From positions 1 to 41,199 of the forward strand of contig CAZWRK010000023.1 of the NCBI GenBank assembly GCA_964635875.1: DNA of 41,199 bases, given 5' to 3'. Origin of the DNA: CAZWRK01 sp964635875. GTDB taxonomy: Bacteria; Pseudomonadota; Gammaproteobacteria; Burkholderiales; Aquaspirillaceae. Numbering within the stretch: position 1 is the first letter of the stretch; each line of letters begins with the position of its first letter. Of the stretch, positions 24,213 through 32,040 are shown in pieces. A program made the translations under genes and the position numbers. The notes beneath the pieces were generated by a model. That model did not search any database and was not told the DNA's origin. It saw only the letters and a list, made by a program, of their open reading frames with translations.

Positions 24213-25330
24213 GAGTGGCCTTCCTCACTTAATTGCACAGATTGTTGATCTTGAGTCCAAGTAAACCGCAATCCTTCACATCCAGAAAATTGAAATATGG
24301 CTTGCGTGGATGACAAACGCGCATATTGCGCAATGCTATCCGCCCAACTAGATAGCCATGTGCGATCTGGAGAATGACACCGCGCCCATTCTTTTGCTCG
24401 ACGAATAAACTGGTCACGGTCTTCCGGCAGTGTTCCATCGGGTGCATGTTTTGTTTGAATCTGCCCGTCTGGAAGGGTGAACGGCTCTACCGAGCACGGG
24501 CTGGAAAGTGCTGGCTGATCAAATGTTTGCCAACTTATCGTGAGCTCGCGGGCAATTCTGCGTGATAACACCGTTGCGACATCATCGCGAACAAGCCAGC
24601 TCGCCTCGTCATTACGCGGTGTTGCTTCTGTATTTTCTAGACTGAGATGGCGGCCAGTGTCGTAAACCGGCATTTCAAGATATTGCGTTGCGAGGTGGTG
24701 GAGCTGGGGCTGGTTTAGGTTGTTGAGCGCGTGCTGGCGGTTTTGATGGGAAAGGCTAGCGCCTGCCCATGCAAAGATGGCAACGATTTCGCGTACTTCG
24801 CTTCCATCTTGCTTGGTGAGCGTTAAGAGCTGGTCATTGTCTGCGTAGCGCTGAAGGTCGGCGGCTGTGTGGCTGTTTGAAGAAATGAGCTTGCTAGGGA
24901 CTGCGTACCAGATTGCTTCACCCAAGGGGTCGTTGGGGAGCGTTGCTGGTGAGGCTAACCCCAAAAATTTCCATGGAAACTGGCCAATGCAATACTCGAT
25001 ATAGCGTGGACTAATTGGACACAATGCCGTCCACGGAATAATTGATCCGGAATGATCTACATTATCTGGCTCGCCATCCATGCCATGAAAATATAAAGTG
25101 TCAGGCCGAATGGGATCTCCAGGTGCGCTGAAACCCTCTTTGACAATACCACCTCCGATATAGTCTAGCGCCGCGCTGCGTGCGGCCGCTAAGCGGCTTT
25201 GAATACGGGATTGCTGCTGTAATTGAAGATGGCGCAGACTGGTCGGCAGAAGTAGGCTGATGGCTATGCTTGAAAGAATAACAAAAACAACAAAAATCAT
25301 AAATCCGGATTGCTTTTTGTTGATTGTCAT
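24194..25330 (-). CDS. Large prepilin-like protein without Glu5 (GspK/PilX-like)
   Basis: A 378-residue protein. The N-terminus is MTINKKQSG|FMIFV, then a hydrophobic helix (VFVILSSIAISLLLP): a prepilin leader, but position 5 of the mature form is Val rather than Glu. Lack of Glu5 and large size are the hallmarks of tip pseudopilins such as GspK. A PWKFLGLASP...DPLGEAIWYAV segment resembles that of the downstream minor prepilin. Several cysteines occur in the C-terminal half (CSVEPF, CHSPDR, SGCEGL, HSCIS). It is the first gene of the cluster. A ribosome-binding site is weak (GGGAA). Assignment to a specific secretion or pilus system is not possible. Confidence 0.8.
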   Translation of the reverse strand: MTINKKQSGFMIFVVFVILSSIAISLLLPTSLRHLQLQQQSRIQSRLAAARSAALDYIGGGIVKEGFSAPGDPIRPDTLYFHGMDGEPDNVDHSGSIIPWTALCPISPRYIEYCIGQFPWKFLGLASPATLPNDPLGEAIWYAVPSKLISSNSHTAADLQRYADNDQLLTLTKQDGSEVREIVAIFAWAGASLSHQNRQHALNNLNQPQLHHLATQYLEMPVYDTGRHLSLENTEATPRNDEASWLVRDDVATVLSRRIARELTISWQTFDQPALSSPCSVEPFTLPDGQIQTKHAPDGTLPEDRDQFIRRAKEWARCHSPDRTWLSSWADSIAQYARLSSTQAIFQFSGCEGLRFTWTQDQQSVQLSEEGHSCISTP

Positions 25331-25422
25331 TTTTTGTTCCCAAAAAAAAGGGCGAAATTTGCCGTCGGGCGCGAGCCAGTAAATTAAATCAATAAGGCCT
25401 TTCTAATGTGCTGATAGAATAA

Positions 25423-25458
25423 ACGAATGATGTGCATAATGTCGTGCACATCATTCGT
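25423..25458 (-). terminator. Hairpin downstream of the deacetylase gene
   Basis: A perfect 13-bp stem, ACGAATGATGTGC with GCACATCATTCGT (25423-25435 with 25446-25458), 10-base loop. It begins 11 bases after the deacetylase stop on the minus strand and is followed by TTTATTC, a modest U tract, so it is probably the terminator. The rest of the gap (25331-25422) should contain the prepilin cluster promoter, which I could not define. Confidence 0.65.
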
Positions 25459-25468
25459 GTACTGTGGT

Positions 25469-26425
25469 TTAAATGTCAGTAAGCACTTTGACATGGGCTG
25501 CAACGCTTCGACCTAGTGCTGAAAGGTCGTATCCGCCTTCTAGCACTGAAACAATTCGCCCGTCACAATATTCTTTAGCAAACTTGACGAGCTGGCGTGT
25601 GACCCATTCATAGTCTGCTTCTGTCAGTCCCATCATCCCCATATCGTCTTCGCGGTGCGCATCAAATCCGGCAGAAATAAAGAGAATTTGGGGTTTGAAC
25701 TCTCGTAGTCGGGGCAACCATCCATCCACAACTGCATCACGGAATTCTGTGCTTCCACTACCGGCTTTAAGCGGAATATTGCACATGTTTGCGCCCATGG
25801 GCTGATCACCGCAATACGGGAAAAATGGATGCTGGAAAATAGATGCCATGAGGACTTGAGGATCGTCGCGGAAAATTTCCTCGGTACCATTTCCATGGTG
25901 AACATCAAAGTCAATAATCGCAGCGCGTTCTAGTTCGTAATGACTGAGCGCATGGCGCACGCCGATCGCGACATTGTTGAAGTAGCAGAATCCCATGGCC
26001 TTAGCTGATTCAGCATGATGCCCTGGTGGTCGAATAGCACAAAATGCATTGGGTGCTTTGCCCTCGCAGACCATTTCAACGGCTTTGACAACCCCACCGG
26101 CGGCACGCCGTGCTGCGCGCAGGGTATAAGGCATCATCGCGGTATCGGGGTCTACGCGGAATGTTCCGGTGACGGGTTGGCTCAGCTCCAGATATTCTAA
26201 GTAGCGTGGCGGATGCGCGCGCGTGATCTGCTCATCTGTCGCTTCAGGGGCTTCGACCTCGTGCAAACTATCGAAAATCTGGGAGGCCATGAGCTGATCT
26301 TTAATGGCTGTTAAGCGCTCAGGGCATTCGGGATGGGCATCACCGACATTGTGCAAAGCACAGTCAGGATGAGTGATATAGGCGGTTAGGCCACTTTGTA
26401 GATTGTTTTTGATCCAGCTTAGCAA
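25469..26425 (-). CDS. Histone deacetylase-family (AcuC/class II HDAC-like) enzyme
   Basis: Zinc-dependent deacetylase of the arginase/deacetylase fold; bacterial members act on acetyl-lysine, acetylpolyamines or related substrates. The active-site series is complete: RPPGHHAESAKAMGFCYFNN (paired His), IIDFDVHHGNGT (Asp and His zinc ligands), SAGFDAHREDDMG (third zinc ligand) and LEGGYDLSAL (catalytic Tyr). The start is set at TTG 26425 because GAGGAG (26433-26438) lies 7 bases upstream, giving 318 residues; an upstream open extension to 26590 would run into the rpoS terminator. The substrate cannot be read from sequence. It lies downstream of rpoS but behind the rpoS terminator. Confidence 0.9.
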   Translation of the reverse strand: MLSWIKNNLQSGLTAYITHPDCALHNVGDAHPECPERLTAIKDQLMASQIFDSLHEVEAPEATDEQITRAHPPRYLEYLELSQPVTGTFRVDPDTAMMPYTLRAARRAAGGVVKAVEMVCEGKAPNAFCAIRPPGHHAESAKAMGFCYFNNVAIGVRHALSHYELERAAIIDFDVHHGNGTEEIFRDDPQVLMASIFQHPFFPYCGDQPMGANMCNIPLKAGSGSTEFRDAVVDGWLPRLREFKPQILFISAGFDAHREDDMGMMGLTEADYEWVTRQLVKFAKEYCDGRIVSVLEGGYDLSALGRSVAAHVKVLTDI

Positions 26426-26542
26426 GGCCGGTCTCCTCTGTAGTTGTGCTCGTGGATTATTTTTATGCCTTTTCAATAAATTGTGCGCTTGTTGTGGAAA
26501 GTTTGCAATGGCCTTTTTGTGGCGAGTGCATGGTATTTCAGG

Positions 26543-26577
26543 CAAAAAAATAACCCAGTAGTGTTCTACTGGGTTTG
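26543..26577 (-). terminator. rpoS terminator
   Basis: Stem AACCCAGTAG/CTACTGGGTT (26552-26561 with 26566-26575), TGTT loop on the plus strand, followed on the minus strand by a run of seven T. Confidence 0.9.
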
Positions 26578-26605
26578 CCGAGGTGTGCAATAGGTCTTTT
26601 AGTGC

Positions 26606-27556
26606 TCAGAGCAGCATTTCTTTCGAAACGCCTTTGCGGCGTAAGATGCGGCGCAGGTTTTCTAGTCCTTCAATTTGGATTTGGCGAACCCGCTCTCGCG
26701 TCAGGCTCATATTTTCCGCAAGTTCTTCCAAGGTACAGATTTCATAGCCATTCAATCCATAGCGCCGTTCAATCACAGTGCGCTGCTTCTCCGATAGCTG
26801 AGCGAGCCATTCTTGAACATAACGCTCAACCTCGGCGTTTTGCAGCATGGTTTCGGGCTCCTCGCTTTGTTCGTCCGGAATCGATTCACCGATCGATAGC
26901 ATAGGGTCGATATCGAGGGGTGCATCTAGCGATGCCATCCGCTCGTTCAGGCTCATGATGCGCCGGACATCTTCAACCGGCTTTCCGACAGTGGCTGCAA
27001 TCTCTTCAATGCTAGGCTCGTGGCCCATTTTAGTTTCTAGCTGACGGCTAGCACGTAGATAAACGTTGAGTTCTTTGATGACGTGCACAGGCAAGCGAAT
27101 GGTCCGCGACTGATTCATAATTGCCCGCTCAATCGATTGGCGAATCCACCATGTTGCATAGGTCGAGAAGCGGAAGCCGCGTTCTGGATCAAATTTTTCA
27201 AGTGCGTGCATCAAACCGATATTGCCTTCTTCGATCAGGTCGAGCAGGGTGAGTCCACGGTTGATATAGTGTTTTGCGATATTCACAACCAAGCGCAAAT
27301 TGTGCTTGATCATTTTTTGCCGCGATTCAAAGTTGCCAGCCTTCGCTTCTCGCGCCAGTGTTTTTTCTTCTGTGGGGGTGAGGAGCGCGTTGCTGCCAAT
27401 ATCATTGAGGTAGATTTGCGTGACGTCCGCAGTTTCTTCTGGGATGAGCGCGGCACTGTCTTCACTTTGTTCTGCGGCGGCTTCGAGCGCTTCTTCTTCG
27501 GCGAGTTTGTCGTCTAAAACTTCAACGTCGTCGATGGTGTCGTGTACGTCTTGCAT
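26606..27556 (-). CDS. rpoS: Stationary-phase sigma factor RpoS
   Basis: Sigma-S, directing RNA polymerase to general stress and stationary-phase promoters. It has 316 residues with an acidic N-terminal extension. Region 1.2 is DVTQIYLNDIGSNALLTPTEE. Region 2 is KHNLRLVVNIAKHYINRGL to ATWWIRQSIERAIMNQSRTI, with the family's -10-reading WWIRQ. Region 3 and region 4 follow, with the helix-turn-helix LEELAENMSLTRERVRQIQ. GAGGG lies 7 bases before the ATG. The nlpD-rpoS order is conserved in beta- and gammaproteobacteria, and in E. coli the main rpoS promoter lies inside nlpD. The 224-base leader contains two hairpins (see next entry). Confidence 0.97.
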   Translation of the reverse strand: MQDVHDTIDDVEVLDDKLAEEEALEAAAEQSEDSAALIPEETADVTQIYLNDIGSNALLTPTEEKTLAREAKAGNFESRQKMIKHNLRLVVNIAKHYINRGLTLLDLIEEGNIGLMHALEKFDPERGFRFSTYATWWIRQSIERAIMNQSRTIRLPVHVIKELNVYLRASRQLETKMGHEPSIEEIAATVGKPVEDVRRIMSLNERMASLDAPLDIDPMLSIGESIPDEQSEEPETMLQNAEVERYVQEWLAQLSEKQRTVIERRYGLNGYEICTLEELAENMSLTRERVRQIQIEGLENLRRILRRKGVSKEMLL

Positions 27557-27691
27557 GTGCGTTCCCTCGTGATTGCCCGGTCTATTTTTATGTAGATCGG
27601 TGTGTACCCTAATATCGTTATCGTCGAGCAGAGCTTGTTATGAAGCCTCTTGCTGAACATCTAGCGGCGGGCGATTTCAAGAGGTCGGCAC

Positions 27692-27771
27692 GGTCACGAA
27701 GGCTTTCATGACCATTCCGGCCGGTTCTCGGGCGGTGGTTAAATCCTTAGATCATCGCAGCAAGAACCGGC
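27692..27771 (-). promoter_or_regulatory. Two hairpins in the nlpD-rpoS spacer
   Basis: Minus-strand order: arms GCCGGTTCT and AGAACCGGC (27720-27728 with 27763-27771, 34-base loop), just after the nlpD stop. Then an imperfect stem GGTCATGAAA/TTCGTGACC around a GGC turn (27692-27713). Neither has a T run, so they are not terminators. They would be part of a long rpoS 5' leader if transcription starts in nlpD. Confidence 0.45.
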
Positions 27772-27780
27772 TGTGCTGAT

Positions 27781-29055
27781 TTAAGGTTTACCAAGGTAGC
27801 CCATTGGATCTACTGGTTTACCATACCGACGAATCTCAAAATGAAGCTTTGTTTGATCTGCGTCTGTGTTACCCATTTCTGCGATCTTTTGTCCCTTCGT
27901 CACGCTCTGGCCTTCTTTTGCGAGGAGCTGACTGTTGTGGGCATAGGCCGATAGAAATGTTTTGTCATGCTTGATGATGATCAGTTTGCCATAGCCACGA
28001 AGGCCTGACCCGCTATACACCACCTTCCCTGCTCCCGAGGCATAAATCGGCTGTCCTGCTTTACCTGCGATGTCAATGCCTTTGGTTTTTTCGCTAAAGC
28101 TTTGGATCAACTTGCCTTGTGTTGGCCAAACCCAGCTACTGTTTTCGGTATTGCCCGCGTCCACCGTTTTTGTTTCCGCGTTTTTGTTATTTTTATCACT
28201 TTTTTCGGTGTTGTTGTCAATTTTTGTATCTGTTTTTTGAGAGCCTTTGTTTTCAGGTGGTGTGCTTGGCTTTGTCGTCACTTTATTTTCTATGGGTTTT
28301 TCTAGTTTTTCTGGCTTTCCATTGGCTTGATTTGAGCTTGTTTTGCTTGCGGCTTCTGTGCCGCTTTCAGATGCAGAAGCTATACGGGGCAAGCTTTCCA
28401 CGGGTTTTGTGGGCTTGGGAGACGAAGCGTTTTCATTGGTTACGTGTGGTGTGGTGGGTGTTTCTTTGGTGGAGGGTTTTTTGGTGTCAGAGAGTGTGGT
28501 TGCTTCTTTTTCGGAAGGGTCGCGTAAACGCAACACTTGCCCCACTTTAATTTCATCTGAATTGCTGATCTGGTTCATTTCAGCCAATTCGCGGTAGCCA
28601 AAACCGTGATTAAGTGCGATTCGAAATAGATTATCGCCAGGTTTGACGGTGTAGGTGTCAGGCCGTTCGTCTTCATAGTTGGCGGAGGGGGTATCGCGGC
28701 TACTGGGGAGATCCAGTGTCGGGACTGAGGTACGGGGTGCAGCCACGGGCGCTGGTTTGGGGATAGGGTTTGCTGCAGGCGGTGGAAGTGTTGTTGTTTT
28801 GATGGGCGTAATCGTGATCGGCGAGGTCGAGACAGGGTAGGCTGTCACCTCGGGTTTGCTGATGGGTGTGTTGCTGGTCGCTGAACTGCTAGCCGTTGTT
28901 GTATTGCTCGGCTGAATGGTGACTGTCGAAACTGCAGGGGGGGGCGAGGGGTTGCCATTTACAATTGGCACCGGTGGCTGGCTTAGACTAGCGCATGCGG
29001 AAAGTCCAAATGAAAGAATGGTGCCAACTAAGCTGGCTTTGATTGCTGATTGCAT
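27781..29055 (-). CDS. nlpD: NlpD-type LysM/LytM lipoprotein, amidase activator
   Basis: Outer-membrane lipoprotein that activates a septal amidase (AmiC in E. coli). From the ATG at 29055 the protein has 424 residues: a lipoprotein signal ending LSFGLSAC at residue 21, then a long Pro/Ser/Thr-rich region. A LysM domain follows (YTVKPGDNLFRIALNHGFGY..VGQVLRL), then another low-complexity Lys/Thr/Asn linker and a C-terminal M23/LytM domain. The domain lacks zinc ligands: KGIDIAGK replaces the usual H-x3-D, while LHFEIRR remains, the same degeneracy as E. coli NlpD, so it should be non-catalytic. An extended start at 29106 would place 17 extra residues before the signal and is less likely. Confidence 0.93.
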   Translation of the reverse strand: MQSAIKASLVGTILSFGLSACASLSQPPVPIVNGNPSPPPAVSTVTIQPSNTTTASSSATSNTPISKPEVTAYPVSTSPITITPIKTTTLPPPAANPIPKPAPVAAPRTSVPTLDLPSSRDTPSANYEDERPDTYTVKPGDNLFRIALNHGFGYRELAEMNQISNSDEIKVGQVLRLRDPSEKEATTLSDTKKPSTKETPTTPHVTNENASSPKPTKPVESLPRIASASESGTEAASKTSSNQANGKPEKLEKPIENKVTTKPSTPPENKGSQKTDTKIDNNTEKSDKNNKNAETKTVDAGNTENSSWVWPTQGKLIQSFSEKTKGIDIAGKAGQPIYASGAGKVVYSGSGLRGYGKLIIIKHDKTFLSAYAHNSQLLAKEGQSVTKGQKIAEMGNTDADQTKLHFEIRRYGKPVDPMGYLGKP

Positions 29056-29112
29056 TGCGTATCCGTGAAGTGTTCTGCAGAAGTGGCGCAGCGCTAAATT
29101 CATCAAGCATGA

Positions 29113-29784
29113 TTAACCACGTCCACTTAAAAGAGGAACAAAGCGTACCGTGTCTAGTTGGGCGCTTTGAAGGCCATTTTCAAGTTTGTCGATCGACCAA
29201 AGATGCTGTTGTTCTTGTCCAACGGGGATAATCAACCGTCCTTGTGGTGCAAGCTGTTCGATCAGTGCTTGAGGAGTTTCTGCTGCTGCTGCTGTGACGA
29301 TGATGCCATCAAATGGCGCGGCCTCTAGTAGGCCATGATGGCCATCTTGATGAGAAAGGCGCACTCGCGTATTGAGGCCAAGTGTTTTGATCGTGTGCCG
29401 TGCGCGCTCTTGGAGTGCTGCGATGCGTTCGACAGAATACACCTCTCCAAAGATGTGCGCCAAAACGGCGGTCTGGTAACCGCATCCTGTGCCAATTTCA
29501 AGAATTTTATTCGGGGTCTTTTGCGCATTGAGCAAGAGCTCTGTCATTCGTGCCACGATGTAAGGCTGTGAAATCGTTTGCCCATGCCCGAGCGGCAATG
29601 ACACATCATCATAGGCTCGGCTTTCGAGCGCAGGCTCAATAAAAATATGTCGAGGAATCTCGTTCATTGCCGCCAGCACGCGCTCGTTGCGAATGCCTTT
29701 TTCGCGTAGACGATCGACCATTCGGCTTCGTGTCCGCTGAGAGGTCATGCCAATGCCTGAGTATGCCGCGCCTAGCTTAGCCAT
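29113..29784 (-). CDS. pcm: Protein-L-isoaspartate O-methyltransferase
   Basis: Repairs age-damaged proteins by methylating L-isoaspartyl residues with SAM. It has 223 residues. It has the N-terminal MVDRLREKGIRNERVLAAM helix, PRHIFIEPAL, GHGQTISQPYIVA (substrate pocket) and SAM motif I EIGTGCGYQTAVLA. The C-terminal LIIPVG segment matches the family. Its start overlaps the end of surE by 13 bases, implying coupled translation, and nlpD follows, so surE-pcm-nlpD forms one operon as in E. coli. Confidence 0.97.
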   Translation of the reverse strand: MAKLGAAYSGIGMTSQRTRSRMVDRLREKGIRNERVLAAMNEIPRHIFIEPALESRAYDDVSLPLGHGQTISQPYIVARMTELLLNAQKTPNKILEIGTGCGYQTAVLAHIFGEVYSVERIAALQERARHTIKTLGLNTRVRLSHQDGHHGLLEAAPFDGIIVTAAAAETPQALIEQLAPQGRLIIPVGQEQQHLWSIDKLENGLQSAQLDTVRFVPLLSGRG

Positions 29785-30512
29785 GTCCGAATCTCTTGGT
29801 GTTGTGCGTGGTTTGTTAGATCAATTTGCAGTGGTGTAATCGAGACCTTTTTCTGGCGTAGTGCATTAAAGTCTGTGCCTTCTCCTGCGTCTTGCTCATT
29901 TCCGACTGCGCCGACCCAGTACACGGTTTCACCACGAGGGTTGGTGGCTTTGATCACGGGTTCTGCATGATGTCGACGTCCTAGGCGGGTGATTTCGGTG
30001 CCTTGTAGGTCATCAAACGCGACATCCGGCACGTTTACATTCAGTAAAACGGGGTGGGTAAATGGAGTTGTTTTAATGTGCTCAACAAGATTCACCGCAA
30101 CGCGTGCCGCAGTTTCCAAGTGCTGGCCAGGTTTGCCCACGAGGGAAAATGCGAGAGATGGCACGCCAAGCAAATAACCTTCTGTTGCCGCCGCGACTGT
30201 ACCGGAATACAGGGTGTCATCCCCCATATTTGCACCATGGTTAATCCCAGAAATGACCATGTCCGGCAGTGTATCTAGCATGCCTGTGACCGCGAGGTGG
30301 ACGCAATCTGTTGGCGTGCCATTCACGAAATAAAATCCATTTGGCGCGCGCCGCAATGTCAGTGGTCGGTCTAGTGTGAGAGAGTTGCTTGCGCCGCTAC
30401 GATCGCGTTCTGGAGCAACAACAATGACTTCGCCACAGGCGCGCAAGGCGGAGGCCAGGATTTCAATGCCTGGCGAAAAATAGCCATCATCATTACTAAT
30501 CAGGATTCTCAT
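29772..30512 (-). CDS. surE: 5'/3'-nucleotidase SurE
   Basis: Stationary-phase nucleotidase/exopolyphosphatase removing phosphate from nucleoside monophosphates. It has 246 residues. The metal site begins with N7-D8-D9 (MRILISNDDG), then DRSGASNSLT near residue 40 and SGINHGANMGDDTLYSGTVAAA (first 20 residues visible from SGINHG). AAGGAAA precedes the ATG. It begins the surE-pcm-nlpD(-rpoS) block on the minus strand. Confidence 0.97.
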   Translation of the reverse strand: MRILISNDDGYFSPGIEILASALRACGEVIVVAPERDRSGASNSLTLDRPLTLRRAPNGFYFVNGTPTDCVHLAVTGMLDTLPDMVISGINHGANMGDDTLYSGTVAAATEGYLLGVPSLAFSLVGKPGQHLETAARVAVNLVEHIKTTPFTHPVLLNVNVPDVAFDDLQGTEITRLGRRHHAEPVIKATNPRGETVYWVGAVGNEQDAGEGTDFNALRQKKVSITPLQIDLTNHAQHQEIRTWLS

Positions 30513-30546
30513 TAGACTTTCCTTATTGAGTTACGTCACCTTGCGA

Positions 30547-30648
30547 TTAAGCGCCTTCTGCCTGCATTTTTTGAGCTGTTTGCACGAGCAGAAGGCGGTG
30601 AGTGGGATCTGGTTGAAGCACAAGACGCGATGCTTCGCAAAACCGCAT
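30547..30648 (-). CDS. Possible 33-codon small ORF coupled to nadA
   Basis: The ATG shares its A with the nadA stop (TAATG at 30646-30650), the configuration of translational re-initiation. It codes for 33 residues (MRFCEASRLVLQPDPTHRL at the N-terminus, ending MQAEGA) and stops 34 bases before surE. The codon use and composition look natural, with a helical C-terminal half. A 10-bp inverted repeat (30552-30561 with 30588-30597) falls in its 3' part, so the constraint could equally be RNA structure. No known family. It could also be a chance frame. Confidence 0.35.
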   Translation of the reverse strand: MRFCEASRLVLQPDPTHRLLLVQTAQKMQAEGA

Positions 30649-31565
30649 TAAGCGTAGTAGCGTTGACTAAATTCGAGCATGCGTTCAATTGGCAGGCGTG
30701 CAGCGTTCATTTGCTCAGCGCTTAAATAGTCGATGCGTGTGCCTTCACCTGCTTGGGCGCGCTCCACGGCTTCTACGGTATTCATCTTCATGTACGGACA
30801 AGAATTGCATTGGCAGCCAGCGTAGATTGGAGCTTGCAGGATATTCAGGTCTGGACGCGCTAGCTTCATGTTGTAAAGGATGCCGTCTTCGGTCGCGACA
30901 AAAATCGCGGCGTCACTTCCGCCCTGATATTGCTTGATCCAATTCAGCATGCCGGAAGTGGAGCCAACATAGTCGGCCCGCTTGAGGACAGGAAGTGGGC
31001 TTTCTGGGTGCGCGATCAGGTATTTCTCTGTGCCTGCGCTGGCGAAGGCTTCGTCGAGCGCCGCCTCATTGAATTTGTCGTGCACTTCACAGACCGCACT
31101 CCACAGCGGCATGTCATAGCCGTATTGGTAATTGAGGTATGCGCCCATGTTGCGATCTGGCGAAAAGATAACTTTTTTGCCTTCGGCATATAAATGCGCG
31201 ATGATGTCATCGACATTTCGGCTGGTAACAATCCAGTCGGATAGGGCTTTATGCTCTGCGCTGGAGTTGATGTAAGACACATGGACGTAGTCACTGTGGC
31301 GTTCGCGCCACGCTTTTAGTGCGCCGACATCCGTTTGTGTGACGAGTGAACAGGTCGAGCCCGCATCCGGCAAAATAACCTCGGCCTGCGGGTTTAAAAT
31401 TTTTGCGGTTTCTGCCATGAAGCGCACCCCTGCAAACACGATAGTGTCGGCCTCGGCATCCTTCGCAAATAAAGAAAGCTCTAAGCTGTCCCCCACTTTG
31501 TCCGCCATTTTCTGAATTTCTGGGGCGGTGTAGTAGTGGGCGAGCGTAATGACCCGTTTGCTCAT
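30648..31565 (-). CDS. nadA: Quinolinate synthase A
   Basis: Condenses iminoaspartate with dihydroxyacetone phosphate to quinolinate for NAD synthesis, using a 4Fe-4S cluster. From the ATG at 31565 it has 305 residues, the shorter three-domain form. Cysteines: C72 (GSTCSLV), C159 (SAVCEVHDKF) and C251/C253/C256 (AGCQCNSCPYMKMNT); the first two and one of the last group are the expected cluster ligands. The HYYTAPEIQ motif near residue 10 binds substrate. GAGGAG is 11 bases upstream. The open frame continues upstream to 31793, but that part lacks coding character. Longer betaproteobacterial NadA proteins exist, so the short form is notable. Confidence 0.93.
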   Translation of the reverse strand: MSKRVITLAHYYTAPEIQKMADKVGDSLELSLFAKDAEADTIVFAGVRFMAETAKILNPQAEVILPDAGSTCSLVTQTDVGALKAWRERHSDYVHVSYINSSAEHKALSDWIVTSRNVDDIIAHLYAEGKKVIFSPDRNMGAYLNYQYGYDMPLWSAVCEVHDKFNEAALDEAFASAGTEKYLIAHPESPLPVLKRADYVGSTSGMLNWIKQYQGGSDAAIFVATEDGILYNMKLARPDLNILQAPIYAGCQCNSCPYMKMNTVEAVERAQAGEGTRIDYLSAEQMNAARLPIERMLEFSQRYYA

Positions 31566-32040
31566 TTTGATGGTGACTCCTCTTCGTTTGGGCGCACCTG
31601 ATTTTGAGTAAAAATGCGTCCAATAGACGACGACATAAGCGAAAACAGGCAAACATAACAAAAAAGCCACGAAATCGCCACCGCCCATTTTCTCGAAATA
31701 TCTTGCGTTTGCTGTGTTTTTTTGCTTCAAATCAGTAGAATAGCCAAAATGCTGCATCGCAACACGAATGGGCATTTTGTTAAAAGTCGACAAAATTCCT
31801 GTGTGTTTGAATGCGGCTCAAACAGTGCGCTAGAAATAGAAACGCAGGATGCCGCAGCAGTGTGAGTGTATGTGCTGTTGGCTTGAAATGTGGGCGAGTG
31901 TTGATGATCTTGGCGCGTCGCCTTTTGTCATATGCCAGCACTAGATAGGCCTGTATCCGCGCTAGATTGCTTAGGGTGTAGCACCGTTGACATGGTGCTG
32001 TGCCAATGTCCGAATTTGACGAAAATCACGACGAAAAAAC
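31566..32040. other. Intergenic region between divergent nadA and the Pat-like gene
   Basis: 475 bases expected to contain two divergent promoters. I found no convincing -35/-10 pair or known operator. A small hairpin (GCACC/GGTGC, 31981-31985 with 31994-31998) lies 40 bases before the next start. A 12-codon frame (32006-32044) overlaps the following start as ATGA. Confidence 0.4.

Noticed and set aside
26426..26590. 55-residue N-terminal extension of the deacetylase
   Set aside because: It would include the rpoS terminator, and a good ribosome-binding site marks the internal TTG at 26425.
31566..31793. 76-residue N-terminal extension of NadA
   Set aside because: Sequence is AT-rich and unlike any NadA N-terminus; a GAGGAG site supports the ATG at 31565.
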